This document shows, one piece after another, positions 58,978-64,000 of a stretch of DNA of 64,000 nt. The stretch is from Actinopolymorpha sp. NPDC004070 (lineage in GTDB: Bacteria; Actinomycetota; Actinomycetes; Propionibacteriales; Actinopolymorphaceae). The notes under the pieces are model-generated. The model was not told the origin of the DNA and did not search any database. It saw only the letters and a list, made by a program, of their open reading frames with translations. A program made the position numbers and the translations under genes. The DNA is taken from positions 186,001 through 250,000 of the forward strand of contig NZ_JBEXMJ010000003.1 in NCBI RefSeq assembly GCF_040610475.1. The letters run 5' to 3'. Every line of letters begins with the position of its first letter. Position 1 is the stretch's first letter.

Positions 58978-59337
58978 GTGAACCCCTATGTGCCGATTCT
59001 CATTCTGCTTCTGCTCGGCGGCGGCTTCGCGGTTGTCTCCGCCGTGGCCGGCTCCGTCATGGGACCGAAGCGCTACAACCGGGCCAAGGTCGAGTCGTAC
59101 GAGTGTGGGATCGAACCCACCCCGCAGCCGGCCGGCGGTGGCCGCTTCCCGGTGAAGTACTACATCACCGCGATGCTGTTCATCGTCTTCGACATCGAGA
59201 TCATCTTCCTCTACCCCTGGGCGGTCGCCTTCGACTCGATGGCGCTGTTCGGCCTGGTGGAGATGGTCTTGTTCATCCTGACCGTGTTCGTCGCCTACGC
59301 GTACGTCTGGCGCCGCGGGGGCCTGGAATGGGACTGA
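58978..59337 (+). CDS. nuoA: NADH-quinone oxidoreductase subunit A
   Basis: NuoA is a small membrane subunit of complex I near the quinone site. The 119-residue protein has three membrane segments (about 5-27, 62-80, and 87-109). The conserved loop [11 protein letters not shown] and the segment [26 protein letters not shown] identify it. GTG 58978 has GGGGAG 9 bases upstream. It opens the nuoA-F run. Confidence 0.96.
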   Translation: MNPYVPILILLLLGGGFAVVSAVAGSVMGPKRYNRAKVESYECGIEPTPQPAGGGRFPVKYYITAMLFIVFDIEIIFLYPWAVAFDSMALFGLVEMVLFILTVFVAYAYVWRRGGLEWD

Positions 59338-59383
59338 GCCGCATCCCGCACCTGGTCCGCCGTACGGAAGAGAGCTGAGAGCC

Positions 59384-59938
59384 ATGGGCATCGAAGAGAA
59401 GCTGCCCGCCGGGGTCGCCCTGACCACGGTCGAGGGCATCGTGGGCTACTTCCGCAAGGCGTCGGTGTGGCCCGCCACGTTCGGCCTGGCCTGCTGCGCC
59501 ATCGAAATGATGACCACCGGCGGTCCCCGCTACGACACCGCTCGCTGGGGCATGGAGGTCTTCCGCGCCTCGCCGCGGCAGGCCGACCTGATGATCGTGG
59601 CCGGCCGGGTGAGCCAGAAGATGGCCCCGGTGCTGCGCCAGATCTATGACCAGATGCCCGAGCCCAAGTGGGTGCTGGCGATGGGCGTGTGCGCCTCCAG
59701 CGGCGGCATGTTCAACAACTACGCGATCGTGCAGGGCGTCGACCACGTCGTCCCGGTCGACATCTACCTGCCCGGCTGCCCGCCGCGGCCGGAGATGCTG
59801 CTGGACGCGATCATCAAGCTGCACGAGAAGATCCAGGCCGGGAAGCTCGGCGTGCACAAGCGGCAGCAGCTCGAGGAGCAGGAGAGCCTCGCGCTGGAGG
59901 CCGCGCCGACCTCGCAGATGAAGGGGCTGCTCCGGTGA
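59384..59938 (+). CDS. nuoB: NADH-quinone oxidoreductase subunit B
   Basis: NuoB carries the N2 iron-sulfur cluster that passes electrons to menaquinone. The 184-residue protein has the four ligands in LACCAIEMM (two adjacent Cys, about 36-44), GVCASSGG (about 103-110) and LPGCPPRPE (about 131-139). It overlaps nuoC by GTGA. Confidence 0.97.
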   Translation: MGIEEKLPAGVALTTVEGIVGYFRKASVWPATFGLACCAIEMMTTGGPRYDTARWGMEVFRASPRQADLMIVAGRVSQKMAPVLRQIYDQMPEPKWVLAMGVCASSGGMFNNYAIVQGVDHVVPVDIYLPGCPPRPEMLLDAIIKLHEKIQAGKLGVHKRQQLEEQESLALEAAPTSQMKGLLR

Positions 59939-60681
59939 GCGACGAACGACGGCCTGCCGACGGGCAGCAGCCCGGCGACGCGCAGGACAACCTGCCGAGC
60001 CGCAGGGAGCCGAGCCCGCCGGAGGTGATCGGCGTACGCCGCGGTTCCTTCGGCGCGCGCGGCACCGGTGACACCTCCGGCTACGGCCGGCTGGTGCGCA
60101 CGGTCGCGCTGCCCGGCGGGACCGCACCGCCCTACGGCGGCTGGTTCGACGAGCTGGCCGAGCGGCTGGACTCCGCGCTGCCCGACCACGGCGGCCCGGC
60201 GTTCGAGGAGGCGATCGAGAAGGTCGTCGTCGACCGGGGCGAGATCACGTTCCACGTCCGGCGTACGCACCTGCTGAGTGTGGTGCGCACCCTCCGCGAC
60301 GACCCGGCACTGCGGTACGAGTTCTGCAGCGGGGTCTCCGGCGTGCACTACCCGGGCGACACCGGGCGCGAGCTGCACTCCGTCTACCACCTGTTGTCCA
60401 TGACCCACAACCGCCGGATCCGGCTCGAGGTGAGCTGCCCCGACGCCGACCCGCACGTCCCGTCGGTCGTCGAGGTCTACCCCACCGCCGACTGGCACGA
60501 GCGCGAGACCTACGACTTCTTCGGCATCGTCTACGACGGGCACCCGGGCCTGACCCGGATCGAGATGCCCGACGACTGGCCGGGGCACCCGCAGCGCAAG
60601 GATTACCCGTTGGGCGGCATTCCCGTCGAGTACAAGGGCGCGACCATTCCGCCTCCGGACGAGCGGAGGTCATACAGCTGA
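59935..60681 (+). CDS. nuoC: NADH-quinone oxidoreductase subunit C
   Basis: NuoC is a peripheral-arm subunit of complex I. The 248-residue protein has a variable, charged N-terminal part (about 1-85) and the conserved core ending in [21 protein letters not shown] and [20 protein letters not shown] (about 185-230), the family signature. It is a separate gene, not fused to nuoD. GTG 59935 overlaps nuoB; the TGA overlaps nuoD by one base. Confidence 0.96.
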   Translation: MSDERRPADGQQPGDAQDNLPSRREPSPPEVIGVRRGSFGARGTGDTSGYGRLVRTVALPGGTAPPYGGWFDELAERLDSALPDHGGPAFEEAIEKVVVDRGEITFHVRRTHLLSVVRTLRDDPALRYEFCSGVSGVHYPGDTGRELHSVYHLLSMTHNRRIRLEVSCPDADPHVPSVVEVYPTADWHERETYDFFGIVYDGHPGLTRIEMPDDWPGHPQRKDYPLGGIPVEYKGATIPPPDERRSYS

Positions 60682-62051
60682 TGACTACGCAACAAGAGCA
60701 CACCCAGCACACCCAGCACACCGGGCAGCAGGACCCGTACGCCGGCAGCCGGGACACCACCGAGGGCCAGGTCTTCACCGTCACCGGTCAGGACTGGGAC
60801 TCCGTGGTGCAGGGAGCCGCGGAGGCCGACGACGAGCGCGTCGTGGTCAACATGGGCCCGCAGCACCCGTCCACGCACGGCGTCCTCCGGCTGATCCTGG
60901 AGCTGGACGGCGAGACCGTGAAGGACATGCGGTGCGGGATCGGCTATCTCCACACCGGTATCGAGAAGAACATGGAATACCGGACGTGGACGCAGGGCGT
61001 CACGTTCTGTACCCGGATGGACTATCTCTCGCCGTTCTACAACGAGGCCGCCTACGTCGGCGCGGTGGAGAAGCTCCTCGGCATCGAGGACGACATCCCC
61101 GAGCGGGCGAAGGTCCTCCGCGTCCTGATGATGGAGCTCAACCGCATCTCCTCCCACCTGGTGGCGATCGCCACCGGCGGCATGGAGATCGGCGCCCTCA
61201 CCGTGATGACGATCGGTTTCCGCGAGCGGGAGAAGACGCTCGACCTGTTCGAGCTGATCACCGGCCTGCGGATGAACCACGCGTACATCCGGCCGGGTGG
61301 GGTGTCCCAGGACCTGCCCGACGGCGCCCTGGACGCCATCCGCGACTACATCGTGTGGATGCGCAAGCACCTGCCCGAGTACGCCGCGCTGTGCAACGAG
61401 AACCCCATCTTCAAGGGCCGCCTGGCCGGCAACGGCTACCTCGACCTCACCGGCTGTATGGCGCTCGGCGCCAGCGGGCCGGTGCTGCGGGCGACCGGTT
61501 ACCCGTGGGACCTGCGAAAGACCCAGCCGTACTGGGGTTACGAGACCTACGACTTCGAGGTGAAGACGTGGGACACCTGTGACTCCTACGGCCGGTTCCG
61601 CATCCGGCTGGACGAGATGCACGAGAGCCTGAAGATCGTGGAGCAGTGTGTGGAACGCCTGGAGACGCCCGGCCCGGTGATGGTCGCCGACAAGAAGGTC
61701 GCCTGGCCCAGCCAGCTGGCGATCGGCTCCGACGGCCTGGGCAACTCCCTCGACCACATCAAGCACATCATGGGCGAGTCGATGGAAGCGCTCATCCACC
61801 ACTTCAAGCTGGTGACCGAGGGCTTCCGGGTGCCGGCCGGCCAGGCCTACTTCGCGGTGGAGTCCCCCCGCGGCGAGCTGGCCTGCCACGCGGTGTCCGA
61901 CGGTGGGACCCGGCCGTTCCGGGCCCACTTCCGCGACCCGTCCTTCGTCAACCTGCAGACCGCGGCGGCCATGTGTGAGGGCGGCATGGTGGCCGACGTC
62001 ATCGTCGCGGTCGCGAGCATCGACCCCGTGATGGGTGGAGTGGACCGTTGA
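60681..62051 (+). CDS. nuoD: NADH-quinone oxidoreductase subunit D
   Basis: NuoD forms the quinone-binding pocket with NuoB. The 456-residue protein has an N-terminal extension of about 55 residues, then [14 protein letters not shown] (about 56-69) with the quinone-site His, [12 protein letters not shown], and the C-terminal DPVMGGVDR. The extension is rich in Thr, Gln and His, a common feature in actinobacteria. The ATG shares its A with the nuoC stop (TGATG). Confidence 0.97.
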   Translation: MTTQQEHTQHTQHTGQQDPYAGSRDTTEGQVFTVTGQDWDSVVQGAAEADDERVVVNMGPQHPSTHGVLRLILELDGETVKDMRCGIGYLHTGIEKNMEYRTWTQGVTFCTRMDYLSPFYNEAAYVGAVEKLLGIEDDIPERAKVLRVLMMELNRISSHLVAIATGGMEIGALTVMTIGFREREKTLDLFELITGLRMNHAYIRPGGVSQDLPDGALDAIRDYIVWMRKHLPEYAALCNENPIFKGRLAGNGYLDLTGCMALGASGPVLRATGYPWDLRKTQPYWGYETYDFEVKTWDTCDSYGRFRIRLDEMHESLKIVEQCVERLETPGPVMVADKKVAWPSQLAIGSDGLGNSLDHIKHIMGESMEALIHHFKLVTEGFRVPAGQAYFAVESPRGELACHAVSDGGTRPFRAHFRDPSFVNLQTAAAMCEGGMVADVIVAVASIDPVMGGVDR

Positions 62052-62923
62052 TCACCGAGAAGACGCGTGCGGAGATGCGGGAGATCATCGCGCGCTACCC
62101 CCAGCCGCGGTCGGCGCTGCTGCCGATGCTGCACCTCGTCCAGAGCGAGGAGGGCTTCGTCAGCCCCGAGGGCATCGAGGTGTGTGCCGAGCTCCTCGAC
62201 ATCACCGCGGCCGAGGTCGCGGCTGTGGCGACCTTCTACACGATGTACAAGCGCCGTCCGGTCGGCGACTACCACGTCGGCGTGTGCACCAACACGCTGT
62301 GCGCGGTGATGGGCGGCGACCAGATCATGGCCGGGCTGAAGGAACACCTCGGGATCGGCAACGACGAGACCACCGAGGACGGCAAGGTCACCCTCGAACA
62401 CGTCGAGTGCAACGCCGCCTGCGACTTCGCCCCCGTGGTGATGGTCAACTGGGAGTTCTTCGACAACATGACCCCCGACCGGGCCCGCAAGCTCGTCGAC
62501 GACCTGAGGGCCGGCGCCGAGGTGGAGGCCGACCGGGGTGCGCGGGTGTGCACCTGGCGGCAGGCCGAGCGGGTGCTGGCCGGCTTCCCCGACGGCCGCG
62601 CGGACGAGGGTCCGTCGGCCGGTGAGGCGTCGCTGGCCGGGCTGCGGTTGGCGCACGAGCGCGGCTGGACCGCCGGCGGGAACGTCGCCACGGCCGGACC
62701 CGACCTGACCACCCGCGCGAGCACGCCGGGCGAGGCGGCCCGGACCGCGGCCGAGACCGACACGACCCGCGCCGAGAGCGAGTCGCGGGCCGCGGAGGCC
62801 GGCGTGGGCAGAGGCGGCCAGGGCCCGGGCAACCGGCCCGAGACGCCGGACAGCGGTGCGGAGAACGCCGACGCCCGCAACTCGGGCAACGGCAGCGCCG
62901 ACGGTGAGAAGGGACAGCGATGA
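62048..62923 (+). CDS. nuoE: NADH-quinone oxidoreductase subunit E, TTG start
   Basis: NuoE binds a 2Fe-2S cluster beside NuoF. The 291-residue protein has its thioredoxin-like core in residues 1-165 with ligands in VCTNTLC (about 79-85) and VECNAACD (near 118-125). The last 110 residues are a low-complexity tail rich in Ala, Gly, Glu and Arg, longer than in E. coli but usual in Streptomyces relatives. The start is TTG 62048, overlapping the nuoD stop. Confidence 0.95.
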   Translation: MITEKTRAEMREIIARYPQPRSALLPMLHLVQSEEGFVSPEGIEVCAELLDITAAEVAAVATFYTMYKRRPVGDYHVGVCTNTLCAVMGGDQIMAGLKEHLGIGNDETTEDGKVTLEHVECNAACDFAPVVMVNWEFFDNMTPDRARKLVDDLRAGAEVEADRGARVCTWRQAERVLAGFPDGRADEGPSAGEASLAGLRLAHERGWTAGGNVATAGPDLTTRASTPGEAARTAAETDTTRAESESRAAEAGVGRGGQGPGNRPETPDSGAENADARNSGNGSADGEKGQR

Positions 62924-64000
62924 CCGATCCGCTTGCGCCGGTCCTCACGGCCAACTGGGGCCGGCAGGGTTCGTGGACCATGCGTGCCTACGCCGACCAG
63001 GGCGGGTACGAAGCGCTCAAGCAGGCGTTCGGCCGCGAGCCCGAAGAGATCGTGGCCATGGTCAAGGACTCCGGCCTGCGCGGCCGCGGGGGCGCGGGCT
63101 TCCCCACCGGGATGAAGTGGGGCTTCCTGCCGCCGCTCGGTGACAAGCCGCGCTACCTCGTCGTCAACGCCGACGAGTCCGAGCCGGGCACCTGCAAGGA
63201 CATCCCGCTGATGATGGCCAGCCCGCACACGCTGGTGGAGGGCGTCATCATCTCGGCGTACGCCATTCGCGCGCGGCAGGCGTTCATCTACGTCCGCGGT
63301 GAGGTGCTGCACGTCATCCGCCGGCTGCAGCAGGCGGTGCAGGAGGCCTACGCCGCGGGCTACATCGGCCGCAACATCCTCGACACCGGCTACGACCTGG
63401 ACGTCGTGGTGCACGCGGGCGCGGGCGCCTACATCTGTGGTGAGGAGACCGCCCTGCTCGACTCCCTGGAGGGTCGTCGGGGTCAGCCTCGGCTGCGGCC
63501 GCCCTTCCCGGCCGTCGCGGGTCTGTACGCCTCGCCCACTGTCATCAACAACGTCGAGTCCATCGCCTCGGTTCCGGCAATCGTCGCCAACGGACCGGAA
63601 TGGTTCGCCGGCATGGGGACCGAGAAGAGCAAGGGCCACGTCATCTACTCCCTGTCCGGGCACGTCGAGCGGCCGGGACAGTACGAAGGCCCGCTGGGCA
63701 TCACCCTGCGCGAGCTGCTCGACCTGGCCGGCGGGATCCGCGCCGGGCACAAGCTCAAGTTCTGGACGCCGGGCGGGTCCTCCACGCCGATGCTCACCGA
63801 CGAACACCTCGACGTGCCGCTCGACTACGAGGGGATGATGGGCGCCGGCAGCATGCTCGGCACCCGCGCTCTGCAGATGTTCGACGACACCACCTGCGCG
63901 GTGCGGGCGGTGCTGCGGTGGACGGAGTTCTACAAGCACGAGTCGTGCGGCAAGTGCACTCCCTGCCGGGAGGGCACCTGGTGGCTGGTGCAGATCCTCG
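62920..64000 (+). CDS. nuoF: NADH-quinone oxidoreductase subunit F (partial)
   Basis: NuoF oxidises NADH with FMN and a 4Fe-4S cluster. The visible 360 residues have the FMN/NADH site GRGGAGFPTGMKWGF (about 54-68), GAGAYICGEETALLDSLEG (about 167-185), and the cluster motif ESCGKCTPCREG (about 343-354, CxxCxxC). The gene runs off the window end and lacks its last part. ATG 62920 overlaps the nuoE stop. Confidence 0.97.
   Translation, partial: MTDPLAPVLTANWGRQGSWTMRAYADQGGYEALKQAFGREPEEIVAMVKDSGLRGRGGAGFPTGMKWGFLPPLGDKPRYLVVNADESEPGTCKDIPLMMASPHTLVEGVIISAYAIRARQAFIYVRGEVLHVIRRLQQAVQEAYAAGYIGRNILDTGYDLDVVVHAGAGAYICGEETALLDSLEGRRGQPRLRPPFPAVAGLYASPTVINNVESIASVPAIVANGPEWFAGMGTEKSKGHVIYSLSGHVERPGQYEGPLGITLRELLDLAGGIRAGHKLKFWTPGGSSTPMLTDEHLDVPLDYEGMMGAGSMLGTRALQMFDDTTCAVRAVLRWTEFYKHESCGKCTPCREGTWWLVQIL

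Overview
The window is high-GC actinobacterial chromosome, almost fully coding, with GTG and even TTG starts, many 1-4 base gene overlaps, and no phage, transposon, CRISPR, rRNA or tRNA gene that I can see. The central block proC - trpS - bS22 - SDR - acyltransferase - BldN-type sigma with membrane anti-sigma - HAD phosphatase - rex - hemA - hemC - hemD - hemB matches, as I recall it, the gene order of Streptomyces. The menaquinone, cytochrome c (System II) and complex I genes fit an aerobic, menaquinone-using actinomycete. I cannot name the genus from sequence alone; a sporulating or filamentous relative of Streptomyces or of the Propionibacteriales is a guess.

Layout. 0-9.3 kb: tail of an unknown gene, a secreted SGNH esterase, isocitrate lyase divergent from its likely regulator, two tandem CNNM/CorB-type membrane proteins, proline dehydrogenase and proC. 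9.3-17 kb: a deazaflavin-type reductase, trpS behind a Trp-codon attenuator, GNAT, Nudix, ROK kinase, AcuC-like deacetylase, bS22, SDR and acyltransferase. 17-22.6 kb: RsbN-like anti-sigma, BldN-like sigma, HAD phosphatase, acyl-CoA synthetase-like protein and a glutaredoxin-like protein. 22.7-31.4 kb: rex-hemA-hemC-hemD (all joined by ATGA overlaps), hemB, an antisense 6C RNA, hemL and a histidine phosphatase. 31.4-35.6 kb: resA-ccdA-resB-ccsB. 35.7-43.5 kb: accessory metabolism, including a guanidinium-exporter-type SMR gene with its TetR regulator, and a Cds1-like desulfhydrase. 43.5-58.8 kb: menaquinone genes menA, menE, menC, menD, menF, menG and menJ, interleaved with GNATs, an ABC-F protein, a hemolysin III homologue and a DUF433/DUF5615 toxin-antitoxin pair. 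59-64 kb: nuoA to nuoF, running off the end.

The genes share a redox theme. Rex (an NADH/NAD+ sensor) lies at 22.9 kb with an operator in front of its own rex-hem operon. A nearly perfect second Rex operator lies at 57.4 kb in front of menJ and the nuo cluster. Heme, cytochrome c maturation, menaquinone and complex I all feed one respiratory chain, so Rex probably ties them together.

The most interesting signals are regulatory: (1) a complete Trp attenuator (promoter, leaderless 15-codon leader ending in two Trp codons, four pairing segments) before trpS; (2) a BldN-type promoter before the rsbN homologue; (3) a 6C RNA on the minus strand between hemB and hemL; (4) two TGTAC-N4-GTACA operators flanking the gdx -10 box; (5) a perfect TGACAC-N-GTGTCA palindrome between menE and menC; and (6) a recurrent -10 box 6-8 bases before the start codon in at least 15 genes, pointing to widespread leaderless transcripts. 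I did not find a clearly novel multi-gene system.
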